In this document: piece after piece, positions 45,265-56,427 of the stretch
How the letters are laid out: every line of letters starts with the position of its first letter
Numbering within the stretch: the first letter of the stretch is position 1
Source of the DNA: Acinetobacter boissieri
Lineage (GTDB): Bacteria; Pseudomonadota; Gammaproteobacteria; Pseudomonadales; Moraxellaceae
NCBI RefSeq assembly: GCF_900096955.1
Contig: NZ_FMYL01000005.1
Span: 62,001 to 126,000, forward strand
Reading direction: 5' to 3'
Length of the DNA: 64,000 nt
The notes under the pieces: generated by a model
What the model was told of the DNA's origin: nothing
The model's database searches: none
What the model saw: only the letters and a program-made list of their open reading frames with translations
Translations under genes and position numbers: made by a program

Positions 45265-45633
45265 ATGACTGACAGCAAATTTGACGAATTGAAAAACAAA
45301 GCATCTGACCTTTCTGATGCTGCTAAAGAAAAAGCTCAAGGGGTTCAAGCACAGGGTGAGAATGCTTTTGATGAATTCAAGAAAAATGCCGAAGATAAAA
45401 AAGATCAAGGCCAAGAAAAGTTTGACGAATTCAAACAAGGTGCAGAAGACAAGTTTGACGAACTGAAGCAAAATGCTGAAGAAAAGAAAGATTCAGCACA
45501 CTCAGCAGTGAGTGAAAAAATGGACGAAGCGAAAGAAAAAGCAGGAGACTTTAAGGACGCTGTAGAAGACAAAGTTGAAGAGTTAAAGAACACAGTAAAA
45601 AATAAGTTTGACGAGTTGAAAAATAAATTCTAA
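45265..45633 (+). CDS. LEA-like hydrophilic repeat protein
   Basis: A 122-residue, extremely hydrophilic protein with ~11-residue helical repeats such as KFDELKNKASD, KFDEFKQGAED and KFDELKQNAEE, nearly lacking aromatic residues other than Phe and having no Cys or Trp. This matches group-3 LEA proteins / hydrophilins, intrinsically disordered proteins linked to desiccation tolerance in Acinetobacter. It is monocistronic, with a strong terminator. The stress role is inferred. Confidence 0.78.
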   Translation: MTDSKFDELKNKASDLSDAAKEKAQGVQAQGENAFDEFKKNAEDKKDQGQEKFDEFKQGAEDKFDELKQNAEEKKDSAHSAVSEKMDEAKEKAGDFKDAVEDKVEELKNTVKNKFDELKNKF

Positions 45634-45651
45634 GCTGTTTTTACTACTAGC

Positions 45652-45703
45652 AACCGCCTATAAAACGTAGCTAAATTGACTACAGATTTATAGGCGGTTT
45701 TTT
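45652..45703 (+). terminator. Terminator after LEA-like gene
   Basis: Perfect 13-bp stem, AACCGCCTATAAA (45652-45664) and TTTATAGGCGGTT (45687-45699), followed by T-run. Confidence 0.85.
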
Positions 45704-45756
45704 ATGCTTTCATGAAGCATATGTAACAAGTTACTGTTAATTTTTGGGGAATTGAT

Positions 45757-46890
45757 ATGTCGTGGCGTGCGTTATTAAAATCTACTTTATTGAAACACAA
45801 TAATAAGCATCAAGAAGATATTGAGCGCATTTTACAGACATTTCAGTTACCTTCTGGACAGCTCCTGTGTGAGAGTATTCAACAGATACAATATGTTGAT
45901 GAGTGTTTGCAATTGATGTTAGATATATCTAAAGCAGATGTGGCACAGTTACAGGTCTTTCGTGACGCACTTGCTCTAGCGTTAGCACCATATGCCATTA
46001 AGCATTTAAATTTACATATTGTTCAACAAAAAACAGCAGGCGTAGAAACGGTTAGTCCTCAACCGAATAAACCATCGCAGCAACAGGCTTTAGCAGCACA
46101 CCCAATGATTCAACATGTGATTGTTGTGGCATCAGGTAAAGGTGGTGTAGGTAAATCGACCACAACTGTAAATTTAGCTTTAGCACTCCAGTCGCTCGGC
46201 CATAAAGTCGGTATTTTAGATGCAGACATTTATGGTCCAAGTATTCCAATGATGTTGGGAAGTGAAGGGCAAAGTCCTATTATTGAAAATGAGCGTTTTA
46301 TTCCAATTAATGCACATGGTATGGCTGTGTTATCGATTGGTCATTTATTAGGTAAAGGCAATACACCTGTGGCATGGCGAGGGCCTAAAGCGACTGGCGC
46401 ACTCATGCAATTATTTAATCAGACGTTATGGCCACAGCTAGATTTTTTGTTGATTGATTTACCACCGGGTACAGGCGATATTCAATTAACTTTAGCACAG
46501 CGTATTCCCGTAACGGGTGCAGTTGTGGTTACAACGCCACAAAATGTCGCATTACTTGATGCCGTAAAAGGGGTAGAGTTATTTAAGCGGGTGTCAATTC
46601 CTGTATTAGGTGTTGTTGAAAATATGGCAATACATATTTGTTCGCATTGTGGCCATGAAGATCATATCTTTGGTATGGGCGGAGGGCAGCATTTGGCTGA
46701 AGAGTACGCTGTGCCATTGTTGGGGCAATTGCCTTTATTACAAAGTATTCAAAAAAATGTAGATACAGGTTACCCAAGTGTATTGGCGCAAGACGATGCT
46801 GCACCGCATTATGTCAATATTGCAAAAAACATGTTAGTTGAATTAAATAAAGTGCCACAGCGTGTACGAGATAAAAGCCGTATTTTTTAA
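45757..46890 (+). CDS. apbC: Mrp/ApbC iron-sulfur cluster carrier ATPase
   Basis: A 377-residue Mrp-family P-loop ATPase that carries Fe-S clusters. A short N-terminal MIP18-like region (about 1-90) precedes deviant Walker A VVASGKGGVGKSTTTVNLAL (about 125-144), then IDLPPGTGD, and the cluster-binding C-x-x-C in HICSHCGHED (about 288). Confidence 0.93.
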   Translation: MSWRALLKSTLLKHNNKHQEDIERILQTFQLPSGQLLCESIQQIQYVDECLQLMLDISKADVAQLQVFRDALALALAPYAIKHLNLHIVQQKTAGVETVSPQPNKPSQQQALAAHPMIQHVIVVASGKGGVGKSTTTVNLALALQSLGHKVGILDADIYGPSIPMMLGSEGQSPIIENERFIPINAHGMAVLSIGHLLGKGNTPVAWRGPKATGALMQLFNQTLWPQLDFLLIDLPPGTGDIQLTLAQRIPVTGAVVVTTPQNVALLDAVKGVELFKRVSIPVLGVVENMAIHICSHCGHEDHIFGMGGGQHLAEEYAVPLLGQLPLLQSIQKNVDTGYPSVLAQDDAAPHYVNIAKNMLVELNKVPQRVRDKSRIF

Positions 46891-46912
46891 AAAAATCAGC
46901 ATGATCTTTAGG

Positions 46913-47455
46913 TTAACAGGCATTAAGTTTCTCATAGCGTAAGTGTCCCATGAGCCCTAAACTACTTTTATGCGATAAATCAGCAGAATATTTATGGCTA
47001 CAGTAGGTGAAGCTACCAATAGAGCCTCTAGGAAGGCCCGTATCACTTTGTAAAATAATTGTTTTGGGTGATGTAATACCACCTTTCCAAGTCAGCGTAC
47101 CATGATTAATTTTATTGGGATGAAATGTGATCATGGAATCTGTAGCGTCATATTTTTTGTTATTGTTGCGATCGTGAACGGCTAAAATGCCATGATTCCA
47201 AATCGTGCTATCGCTACAGGTTTTACTGTCATTGCTTGGACATAGAATAATAATTTGTCTTTTCAGCACAGCATTTTCTTTATGTTGTTGAATAATGGTT
47301 TTTAAGTAAGGATAAATATTTTTACTTTCTGAGCGAGCTTGTAAATGGTCGAATTTTGGTAAGGCCAATGTCGTGACTATTGCTAAAATTGTGAATGTGA
47401 TGGTCAGTTCAAAGAGCGTAAATCCGTACTGTTGATGTATTTTTATTTGAGTCAT
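46913..47455 (-). CDS. Type IV pilin-like protein (GspH/FimT family)
   Basis: A ~180-residue pseudopilin. The prepilin motif is YG-FTLFELTITFTILAI, with cleavage before Phe and a hydrophobic N-terminal helix. GspH/FimT-type minor pilins prime type IV pili and can bind DNA for uptake. The frame begins at a TTG at 47467; the ATG at 47455 is taken as the start. Four Cys in the C-terminal part may form disulfides. Isolated from other pilus genes. Confidence 0.8.
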   Translation of the reverse strand: MTQIKIHQQYGFTLFELTITFTILAIVTTLALPKFDHLQARSESKNIYPYLKTIIQQHKENAVLKRQIIILCPSNDSKTCSDSTIWNHGILAVHDRNNNKKYDATDSMITFHPNKINHGTLTWKGGITSPKTIILQSDTGLPRGSIGSFTYCSHKYSADLSHKSSLGLMGHLRYEKLNAC

Positions 47456-47565
47456 GTATTGTTTCAATGAAAATAACGCTAGATATTTAGGCCTATTTTA
47501 TGAGTTTGCACATATAACGCTGTAGTGGCGATATAAATAATATATGCCACAAGTTATGCGTTACA

Positions 47566-48399
47566 TTATTGACTGAGTTCTAATGCACGTTGGTAAGCCA
47601 CTTTCTTTTTAATATCAAATAAATCTGCTGCAATTTGTGCTGCAGTTTTTACTGAAACGTCTTGTAATAAACGCTGTAAAATATGATCAAGTTTTTCGGC
47701 CTGCAAGTCTACTTTTTCAGTAGCACCGGCAACAATCACGACAATTTCCCCTTTTTGTTGGTTCCTATCGCTTTCAACCCATTGGGCAAGTTCTGCTAAA
47801 GTGGTTTTTTTTATTGTTTCAAATGTTTTGGTAATTTCTCTTGCAAAACCAACATGACGATCTGGCCCAAAAACCGTAATCATATCTTGAATAGACGCTA
47901 AAATACGGTGGGGTGCTTCATAAAAAATTAAAGTTTGGTTTTCATTTTTAAGTTGCTCTAAAGTCGCCAAACGTTGTGATGATTTTGAGGGTAAAAATCC
48001 TTCAAAACTAAAGCGGTCGCTAGGTAAACCAACAGCACTCAGGCCTGCAATAGCAGCACATGCACCAGGAATAGGCGTCACTTTAATATTGTGTGCTTGC
48101 ACAGCACGTACTAGTTTGAAGCCAGGGTCACTAATTAAAGGTGTGCCTGCATCACTAATCAGAGCAATAGACTGTCCAGCAAGAAGTTGTTGTATCAGTT
48201 GTTCGATTTTATGCGATTCGTTGTGATCATGGCACGCCGTAAGTGGGGTGTTAATGTTAAAATGTTTAAGTAACATCGCAGATTGGCGAGTATCTTCGGC
48301 TGCAATCAGGTCAACATTTCGTAAAGTTTCTATTGCACGGTAAGTGATATCATCTAAGTGCCCAATTGGCGTTGCAACAACAAATAATTGAGCAGTCAT
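47566..48399 (-). CDS. rsmI: 16S rRNA 2'-O-ribose C1402 methyltransferase
   Basis: A 277-residue tetrapyrrole-methylase-fold RsmI. It opens with LFVVATPIGHLDDITYRAIE; AEDTRQSAMLLKHF, ALISDAGTPLISDPGFKLV and PIPGACAAIAGLSAVGLPSD are the standard blocks. It modifies C1402 of 16S rRNA. Divergent from yraN, the usual neighbour. Confidence 0.95.
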   Translation of the reverse strand: MTAQLFVVATPIGHLDDITYRAIETLRNVDLIAAEDTRQSAMLLKHFNINTPLTACHDHNESHKIEQLIQQLLAGQSIALISDAGTPLISDPGFKLVRAVQAHNIKVTPIPGACAAIAGLSAVGLPSDRFSFEGFLPSKSSQRLATLEQLKNENQTLIFYEAPHRILASIQDMITVFGPDRHVGFAREITKTFETIKKTTLAELAQWVESDRNQQKGEIVVIVAGATEKVDLQAEKLDHILQRLLQDVSVKTAAQIAADLFDIKKKVAYQRALELSQ

Positions 48400-48489
48400 A
48401 AGTATGATCTCGTCTTTATATTACATTAAATAGATAGTTTAACTGATTTTTTCACCACATGGTGATATATGTCGTGAGGTGAGTAATCA

Positions 48490-48891
48490 ATGGCACATCA
48501 AAATAGATTAGGGCAATGGGCAGAAGTTGTTGCAATCGAGCAACTACAGCAAACAGGCTTTTCTATTTTATATCAAAATTATTTTTCACGTTACGGTGAA
48601 ATAGATATAGTGGCTCTAAAAGATGATTTAATTGTTTTTACTGAAGTTAAGGCAAGATCGAATACTGCATATGGGAAAAGTGTGGATGCATTGGGTGAAC
48701 GTAAACAAGCGAAGATTATAAAAACAGCAGAGTACTTTATTATGCAACATATGCATTATGCAGACTATGATTTTCGTTTTGATGCGATTTGTATTGATTT
48801 AAAACATGTTATTGCAAAAAACACACAGCCAGATTTTTCTAAAGTAGCGTATGATTTAACTTGGATTGAAAATGCATTTACTTTGAGTTAG
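48490..48891 (+). CDS. yraN: YraN family (UPF0102) nuclease-fold protein
   Basis: A 133-residue YraN protein with the PD-(D/E)xK-like signature RYGEIDIVALKDDLIVFTEV followed by KARS. Divergent from rsmI and upstream of the BON lipoprotein gene, the conserved rsmI-yraN-BON neighbourhood. Biochemical role unsettled. Confidence 0.88.
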   Translation: MAHQNRLGQWAEVVAIEQLQQTGFSILYQNYFSRYGEIDIVALKDDLIVFTEVKARSNTAYGKSVDALGERKQAKIIKTAEYFIMQHMHYADYDFRFDAICIDLKHVIAKNTQPDFSKVAYDLTWIENAFTLS

Positions 48892-48953
48892 GGGTTACTT
48901 TAGTGTTGAGTCCAGTAAGGAACTACACTAAATGGCACAGAAGGAGTTTTAAG

Positions 48954-49613
48954 GTGTCTAAGCGTATTGTAGTGTCACTACTATGTGTGGCGAGTTTGTC
49001 AGGGTGTGCAAGTTTTATTGCTGGTGGTACAGGGTCTGCACCAGTCGGTACACAAAATGGTGTTCGTTCACTTGGCCAAGCGATTATTGATAAATCTATA
49101 GAAAGAACAGCGTATATTAATTTGTTTAAATTGGATTACCGTTTTAAGCAATCGCGTGTCAATATTAGTAGCTTTTTTGGTAGTGTGCTTATTACAGGTC
49201 AAGTACCAGACGCTAATTTGAAAAAATTAGCTGAAGATAATCTGAAAGCCATGAGTGATGTTAAATCTGTACATAATTATATTACTGTAGGGCCACAAAT
49301 TAGTTATGGCACGATTATGCAAGACACTGCTGTAACAGCGAACACACGTGGCTTAATTGCAAAAGCATCTGTGATTTCGGATAGTAAAGTGTCTGTACAT
49401 ACCGAAGATGCTGTTTTATATGTGATGGGTCGTTTAAATCAGGCGGAAATTGATGATTTAAAACAAGTATTGGAGCAAGTGGGTAATGTTACAAAAATTG
49501 TGACGTTAATTGATCCTATTGATGCGACAGGCACGTTACAACCTACAGTACAAACCCCTGTTGCTGTAGAGTCTAATACGCGTGGTGCAAATACAACACC
49601 TTATACAAATTAA
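48954..49613 (+). CDS. BON-domain outer-membrane lipoprotein (DolP/YraP-like)
   Basis: A 219-residue lipoprotein with two BON domains (about 45-115 and 120-195). The signal peptide ends in lipobox LSGC (VVSLLCVASLSGC). The frame is open to 48903, but the GTG at 48954 has AAGGAG seven bases upstream and gives a proper signal sequence. DolP-type proteins help maintain outer-membrane integrity. It follows yraN closely. Confidence 0.85.
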   Translation: MSKRIVVSLLCVASLSGCASFIAGGTGSAPVGTQNGVRSLGQAIIDKSIERTAYINLFKLDYRFKQSRVNISSFFGSVLITGQVPDANLKKLAEDNLKAMSDVKSVHNYITVGPQISYGTIMQDTAVTANTRGLIAKASVISDSKVSVHTEDAVLYVMGRLNQAEIDDLKQVLEQVGNVTKIVTLIDPIDATGTLQPTVQTPVAVESNTRGANTTPYTN

Positions 49614-49639
49614 TTAACGTTCATAGCGAATAGATACAG

Positions 49640-50509
49640 ATGATAAAACGACAGCGCATCACTACACGCATAAAACATGCACGTCAGGCATGGAAAAATT
49701 TTAGAGTTTATGAAGTGGTGAGTCATCGTTTAAATCAGTCTATTGGAACATCTCATTTTGCTTTAACGGCAAATGTTGCTTATGGTCAACATGAGCGACA
49801 AAATTTTGATTTATACCGTGCTGTTTCGCCTAGAAAAGATCGTGCATTAATGGTTTTTGTACATGGTGGTACGTGGGCTAGAGGTGATAAGTCTGATTAT
49901 GCCTTTGTTGCAGAGAGTTTCGCAAAAGAAGGTTTTGATGTGGTGGTGTTGAATTATCGTTTAGCACCACAGCATAAATTTCCAGAGTATGTCGATGACC
50001 TTATACATGCTGTAAATTACGTGCATTCACAGCAACAAGCGCTTTCCATTTCTACAGAAAATTTGATATTAATGGGGCATTCAGCAGGTGCATTTAATAT
50101 TATGTCTGCATTATATGCTCAAGCGCCAGATTATACTTTTAATTGCATGAGTCAGATTAAGGCTGTGATTGGCTTAGCAGGGCCTTATCATTTTAATTAT
50201 GCCAATGATGCAAATTTACAGCAGGCTTTTCCGCTAGAGCAACATTATAAACAGGTCATGCCATATTATTATGTGAAAAAAAATAATATCCAGCATCTTT
50301 TATTGATTGCTGAGTTAGACCTTATTGTTGCTTCGCATAATAGTAAAGACATGCATTACGCACTGTGTAGAGCCGGTAATGAGAGTACATTTGAACGTGT
50401 GCCTTATGCAGGGCATATTAGCTTGGTTGGTAGTTTATCGAGTCGTTTCTCCGACTATTTTGCAACCAAGCGATTAATTCTAAGTTATTTGGCGAAGGTT
50501 TTAAACTAA
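49640..50509 (+). CDS. Alpha/beta hydrolase (esterase-like)
   Basis: A 289-residue cytoplasmic hydrolase. Oxyanion-hole motif MVFVHGGTWARGDKSDY (about 72), nucleophile LMGHSAGAFN (about 145), plus late Asp and His (LLIAELDLIV, PYAGHISLVG). It resembles carboxylesterase/kynurenine-formamidase-like enzymes. Its 3' end overlaps nudC by 9 bp on the opposite strand. Confidence 0.85.
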   Translation: MIKRQRITTRIKHARQAWKNFRVYEVVSHRLNQSIGTSHFALTANVAYGQHERQNFDLYRAVSPRKDRALMVFVHGGTWARGDKSDYAFVAESFAKEGFDVVVLNYRLAPQHKFPEYVDDLIHAVNYVHSQQQALSISTENLILMGHSAGAFNIMSALYAQAPDYTFNCMSQIKAVIGLAGPYHFNYANDANLQQAFPLEQHYKQVMPYYYVKKNNIQHLLLIAELDLIVASHNSKDMHYALCRAGNESTFERVPYAGHISLVGSLSSRFSDYFATKRLILSYLAKVLN

Positions 50510-51247
50510 CGTTTTATTGATCCAAGCTTTAATCAGCGTATGTGCAATACTGCCTGCAAAAGGAATATCTGGTAAAGTATTGCGGTCAAAAAACTGCGCA
50601 TCGGCAATTTCATCTTCTTGTACAGTAATGTCACCACTGTCGTACTCGGCATGAAATCCAAGCATTAAATTGCTTGGAAATGGCCAAGGCTGGCTGGCAA
50701 GGTATTTGATATTTTTAATTCGAATACCAACTTCTTCGAGTGTTTCTCTAGCAACAGCTTGTTCAAGCGTTTCACCAACTTCTACAAACCCTGCGATTAG
50801 GCCATACATATTGTCTTTGCGGTGAATAGATTTTGCCAGTAAAACTTGGTCACCTTTAGTAATAATTGTAATGACACATGGATTAATGCGAGGGTATTGG
50901 CGTAAAGCACAGCTTGGGCAACACATGCAGTATTCACTGTGGTGCTGTGTGGTTTTTTCGCCACAGCGACCACAAAATTGATGATTTTTTTTCCATTCAA
51001 GGAGCTGAATTGCACGGCTGGCCTCTTCAGCTTGAATGCTTGACCAGTGTGGAATGAGTTGTCTGAGTGTAACAAATTGAAATGTTTGAGGTACACTTTG
51101 CTGGCTTGGCCATTCTCTTGCCACAATGTGAGGGTGTTTTTGTACGAGCACATCATCTGTTTGTATGCTTAAAGAGGGTATGTTGAGCGCATCATCAACT
51201 AAAAGTTGTTGTTGTTGATGTATATAGGCTTTGGCAAGTTTGGTCAT
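50501..51247 (-). CDS. nudC: NAD+ diphosphatase (NudC)
   Basis: A 248-residue Nudix hydrolase acting on NAD(H) and NAD-capped RNA. A zinc ribbon CGRCGEK and CMCCPSC (about 97-120) precedes the Nudix box GFVEVGETLEQAVARETLEE, then VGI, and the SQPWPFPSNLM motif characteristic of NADH pyrophosphatases. Confidence 0.94.
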   Translation of the reverse strand: MTKLAKAYIHQQQQLLVDDALNIPSLSIQTDDVLVQKHPHIVAREWPSQQSVPQTFQFVTLRQLIPHWSSIQAEEASRAIQLLEWKKNHQFCGRCGEKTTQHHSEYCMCCPSCALRQYPRINPCVITIITKGDQVLLAKSIHRKDNMYGLIAGFVEVGETLEQAVARETLEEVGIRIKNIKYLASQPWPFPSNLMLGFHAEYDSGDITVQEDEIADAQFFDRNTLPDIPFAGSIAHTLIKAWINKTLV

Positions 51248-51321
51248 CGCTGTAGCATCTTTTCAGTAGAATGATTGTTTAGTCAGCATAAATTGTTCGT
51301 GTGGTAAATAAAACATTTTCT

Positions 51322-52653
<1,332 letters not shown>

Positions 52654-52852
52654 GATACAAAACCAAAACTAAAAATAGAGTAATAAAGACGTATTCTAAC
52701 CTAGGGATAGACCTGTTTTAGTATAGCAGGTTGCTTTTTTTATTTATTGTAACATTTAAGCTAAGTTTGCGAGTATTATTTACTTGCTTGAATCATAGGC
52801 TCGCATAAAATAGCTGAAAAATTAGTAGCTCACGACGCATTTGGGATTGTAT

Positions 52853-55729
52853 ATGTTTAAATCTACCACAGTACTGTGGCACTCTTCTGTATCTAAAAAA
52901 TTTAAAATGTCATTACTTGGCTCAACTGTTTTAGGGCTATTACTTACAACAGGATGTGCGTCTACAGCAACAACCTCCACCGTACATAAAGTGAATATAC
53001 CTGCTAAAAATTCTACTAATAATACAGGTGCCAATTATTTAGATGCCAGTTCTTTAGATTCTTTAGAAGACTTACTATCTGCAACAGATATGAGAGCTGT
53101 AGAAGGCGATCGACTACTTATTTTAAAACATGGTGATGTGTGGAAGCGTATGACCGTTGGCTTTAAAATGGATGAAACAAAATGGGATCCACGCATAGAA
53201 GCTCAACGAAATTGGTTTATTTCTCGCCAACCTTATTTAGATCGTTTAAGTGCTCGTGCAAGTCGCTATCTATATCATACTGTCAAAGAGGCTGAACGCC
53301 GTGGTATGCCAACAGAACTTGCATTATTGCCTGTTATTGAAAGTTCTTATGATCCATCTGCAACTAGTTCAGCAGCAGCAGCAGGGTTGTGGCAGTTTAT
53401 TCCAAGTACTGGCAAGATTTATGGCTTACAACAAAGTGGCTCTTATGATGCTCGCCGTGATGTTGTTGAGTCTACACGTGCTGCATATGAGTTTTTAGGT
53501 TCGCTATATAACCAATTTGGCTCTTGGGAACTTGCATTGGCTGCATATAATGCGGGTCCAGGGCGTGTACAACAAGCCATTAATCGTAATGCGGCAGCAG
53601 GTTTGCCAACAGACTATTGGTCTTTAAAACTACCTCAAGAAACCATGAACTATGTACCACGATTTTTAGCTGTCGCACAAATTGTTAAAGATCAAAAAAC
53701 CTATGGCATTACTTTGCCACCGATTGCAAACCGTCCTCACTTTAGAGAAATACAGGTACAACCCGGTGTTTCTTTATTACAAATCGCTGAACTTACAGGC
53801 CAGTCTCGTACAGAACTTTCTACATTAAATCCAGGGTATCGTGGTGATTTTATCGATGCTTCAAGTCCAGGGCGAATTTTGATTCCTTCAGATGTAAATT
53901 TAAGTGTCGATCAAAAAATATCTGCATTGAAAGGGAATGGTTCAGCATCATTGTGGGTAAATACGAGCCCTGCACCTGTGGTGATCAAATCAACGCCAAA
54001 TGTAATAAAACCTGTAGTAATTACAACACAAAAAAGAGTTACACCTAAAGATGCTAATGACCTTGCAACGTTTGCAAGTAATGCAGATGTACCGAGTGCG
54101 CCACGTATCCCTGTTGCTGTGACTACTGCATCTGGTTTGCAGAAACCGGTTAATGTTGAACCGCCAATTTCGACGAAAGAGCGCGATCGAATTGTGGCTC
54201 AAATTCAAGCAGATGATGCCAAACAAACAGTATCTTCTGTCGTACAACCGATCGCAAATAAAGCTGAACAGCAACAAGTAATTAGCGAAATTAAAGCGAT
54301 TGCACCTGTGGGTACAGAGGTCGTTGATCCTTATGACGGTAAAATTAAATTAACGGCGATTCAAACTAGCCAGTCTATTGCAGACAGTCAAGGCAAAGAA
54401 GTGACGAAAAGTTTTGCTTCAGATGAGAGTAAAGGTAAACCTAGCACAGATAACAATGAACAACCCAAAGGCAGTCGTAGTACATATACCGTGACAGCAG
54501 GCGATACGTTAGCCACGATTGCAGCAAAAAATGGCGTGAACTGGAGAGATATTGCGAAATGGAACCAAATTGATCCAAATGCATCATTATATGTAGGTAA
54601 TATTTTATATCTTTACGATGCAAAGCCTCAAGTACAAGTGGCGAGTACACCATCTAAGCCTGAAATTTATACAGTAAAGGCGAATGATAGTTTAACTGCG
54701 ATTGCGAGCCAATATGGAATATCTATCAAAGACCTCGCTGATTGGAATGATTTGCAGGTCAACAGTAATGTGATGGTTGGACAAAAACTACATTTGAAAG
54801 CACCAAAAGAGCCATTAGTAAGTAGTAAAAATACAAAAAACAAGCCACCTAAAACTGTATTGTATACAGTGAAACGAGGGGAGTCATTAAGACTAATTGC
54901 CGAGCGTTATGATGTTTCGGTGCAAGCACTCGCTGATTTAACGCCTAATTTGACGGTATCTTCTGGTTTAATGGTCGGGCAGAAAATCAATGTGCCACAA
55001 GATGACAGTAATGCTGATCAAAACGATAAACCGCACGATCTTGCTCGTTTAAAAACAGAATTATACAAAGTACAGCGTAAAGAAAACTTTGCCATAATTG
55101 CGGATAAGTTTGATTTATCTGTTGCAGAATTAGCAAAGATGAACCAAGTGAAAGCCAATCATGTGGTCAAAGTGGGTGAGATTATCAAAGTACCTAAAGT
55201 TGACCAGCCTCAAGAGTATATTGTGCAACGTGGCGATACGTTGGCAACCATTGCGGCAAACTTTAACTTTCAGCCAAGTTATTTAGCTAGACTCAATGGT
55301 TTATCAACAAAGTCTACAGTTCATGCTGGACAAAAGCTTACGTTGGTTGAAGCAGACCAACCCACAGTAAGCACTAAGTCAGTCGTAACAAAGTCTGATC
55401 CAAGTCCTAAAAAATCAACGTCTACACGTGCAACAGAAAGCTATACAGTGAAAGCCGGAGATTCTTTTAATAGTATTGCTAAACGTTATGATTTAACGAT
55501 CAAAGAATTGGCGGAAATAAATGATATCTCTGTAAAATCTATGCTCAAACCCGGTCAGCAAATAGATGTTCCCAAGAAAACTATCTCTTACAAAGTTAAA
55601 TCTGGTGACAATTGGACTAAGCTTGCAACGAAGTACGATATAGACTCAAAAGATTTGGCAGAAATGAATGATACATCTACCGGTAAGCCATTAAAAATTG
55701 GGATAGTCATACAAGTCCCGAACAAATAA
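52853..55729 (+). CDS. mltD: Membrane-bound lytic murein transglycosylase D with many LysM repeats
   Basis: A ~958-residue lipoprotein; signal peptide ends with lipobox LLTTGC. The SLT domain (about 125-250) has the catalytic Glu in LLPVIESSYDPSATS and AAGLWQFIPSTG. A degenerate LysM follows, then seven recognisable LysM domains in the C-terminal half (for example YTVTAGDTLATIAAKNG, YTVKRGESLRLIAERYD, YTVKAGDSFNSIAKRYD). It cleaves peptidoglycan glycan strands. The ATG at 52853 is chosen over an upstream TTG. Divergent from rnhA-dnaQ. Confidence 0.93.
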   Translation: MFKSTTVLWHSSVSKKFKMSLLGSTVLGLLLTTGCASTATTSTVHKVNIPAKNSTNNTGANYLDASSLDSLEDLLSATDMRAVEGDRLLILKHGDVWKRMTVGFKMDETKWDPRIEAQRNWFISRQPYLDRLSARASRYLYHTVKEAERRGMPTELALLPVIESSYDPSATSSAAAAGLWQFIPSTGKIYGLQQSGSYDARRDVVESTRAAYEFLGSLYNQFGSWELALAAYNAGPGRVQQAINRNAAAGLPTDYWSLKLPQETMNYVPRFLAVAQIVKDQKTYGITLPPIANRPHFREIQVQPGVSLLQIAELTGQSRTELSTLNPGYRGDFIDASSPGRILIPSDVNLSVDQKISALKGNGSASLWVNTSPAPVVIKSTPNVIKPVVITTQKRVTPKDANDLATFASNADVPSAPRIPVAVTTASGLQKPVNVEPPISTKERDRIVAQIQADDAKQTVSSVVQPIANKAEQQQVISEIKAIAPVGTEVVDPYDGKIKLTAIQTSQSIADSQGKEVTKSFASDESKGKPSTDNNEQPKGSRSTYTVTAGDTLATIAAKNGVNWRDIAKWNQIDPNASLYVGNILYLYDAKPQVQVASTPSKPEIYTVKANDSLTAIASQYGISIKDLADWNDLQVNSNVMVGQKLHLKAPKEPLVSSKNTKNKPPKTVLYTVKRGESLRLIAERYDVSVQALADLTPNLTVSSGLMVGQKINVPQDDSNADQNDKPHDLARLKTELYKVQRKENFAIIADKFDLSVAELAKMNQVKANHVVKVGEIIKVPKVDQPQEYIVQRGDTLATIAANFNFQPSYLARLNGLSTKSTVHAGQKLTLVEADQPTVSTKSVVTKSDPSPKKSTSTRATESYTVKAGDSFNSIAKRYDLTIKELAEINDISVKSMLKPGQQIDVPKKTISYKVKSGDNWTKLATKYDIDSKDLAEMNDTSTGKPLKIGIVIQVPNK

Positions 55730-55740
55730 ATTTTTATAAA

Positions 55741-55772
55741 TAGATGCTTAAATCATTAAGCATCTATTTTTT
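55741..55772 (+). terminator. Terminator after mltD
   Basis: Perfect 11-bp stem, TAGATGCTTAA and TTAAGCATCTA with a 4-nt loop, then six T, 12 bp after the stop codon. It overlaps the apparent upstream ATG of the next frame, arguing that gene starts further down. Confidence 0.88.
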
Positions 55773-55794
55773 GATAGACCAACTGAGTTTTAAG

Positions 55795-56247
55795 ATGAGT
55801 GCAATTATATTATTTGTTGTAGGGGGGCTCTTGGGTTTTATACTTGGTAAAACATCTCGCCGTGATCAAGTACAAAACCCAGTAAATAAAGAACATAAAA
55901 AAGGATACTCTTATAGTGAAAGACAGTATCGCAAAGTGGTCTACTTATCTGATGCTGATCGGATTAGAGCGTTAAATCTCTTGTCTGCAAATGCAAGTGT
56001 CTTTCTTCGACTGTTAAAGCAAGAATTTCCTCACTGCAGCGTTGTTGTGAAGAACAAGCGTTTTTTTATTGTTGATCGTGATCAATATCCAATTGCTATT
56101 TTTGAATATAGAGATGGTGAACATGCAATGAAAACGATGACCATAGAAGATGGGCTTCCTTTATTTCTATACAAAGGCGTCATTTCTGCTGAAAAAATAA
56201 AGCAAGATGCAAACTTAATTACCGAGCAGTACCAAAGAAAAGCCTAA
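55795..56247 (+). CDS. Membrane-anchored hypothetical protein
   Basis: A ~150-residue protein. From the ATG at 55795 the N terminus MSAIILFVVGGLLGFILGK is a single membrane segment, followed by a basic linker and a soluble domain (YRKVVYLSDADRIRALNLLS, PIAIFEYRD). The layout recalls the DUF2726 protein at 57239 but the domain is not clearly the same. The frame extends to 55744, inside the mltD terminator, so the later start is preferred. Confidence 0.65.
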   Translation: MSAIILFVVGGLLGFILGKTSRRDQVQNPVNKEHKKGYSYSERQYRKVVYLSDADRIRALNLLSANASVFLRLLKQEFPHCSVVVKNKRFFIVDRDQYPIAIFEYRDGEHAMKTMTIEDGLPLFLYKGVISAEKIKQDANLITEQYQRKA

Positions 56248-56427
56248 AAAATGCTTTTGCTGTTATATAATAAATCATGTGAGTCAGCGAACATTCGTGG
56301 TTGTCTAGAGTTTTTTAATGGTACTTCATTCAGTTTCAATACCATAGATTTTTTAGTTTGCTAAATATTACTGTACGCAAAAATGATCTAGCCAATTAAA
56401 GTTATAAAAAATATAAGGAAAATACGA

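Noticed and set aside
45205-45471. Minus-strand hydrophobic frame opposite the LEA-like gene
   Set aside because: It is the complement of the Lys/Glu/Phe repeats, which always yields a Phe/Leu-rich mirror frame.
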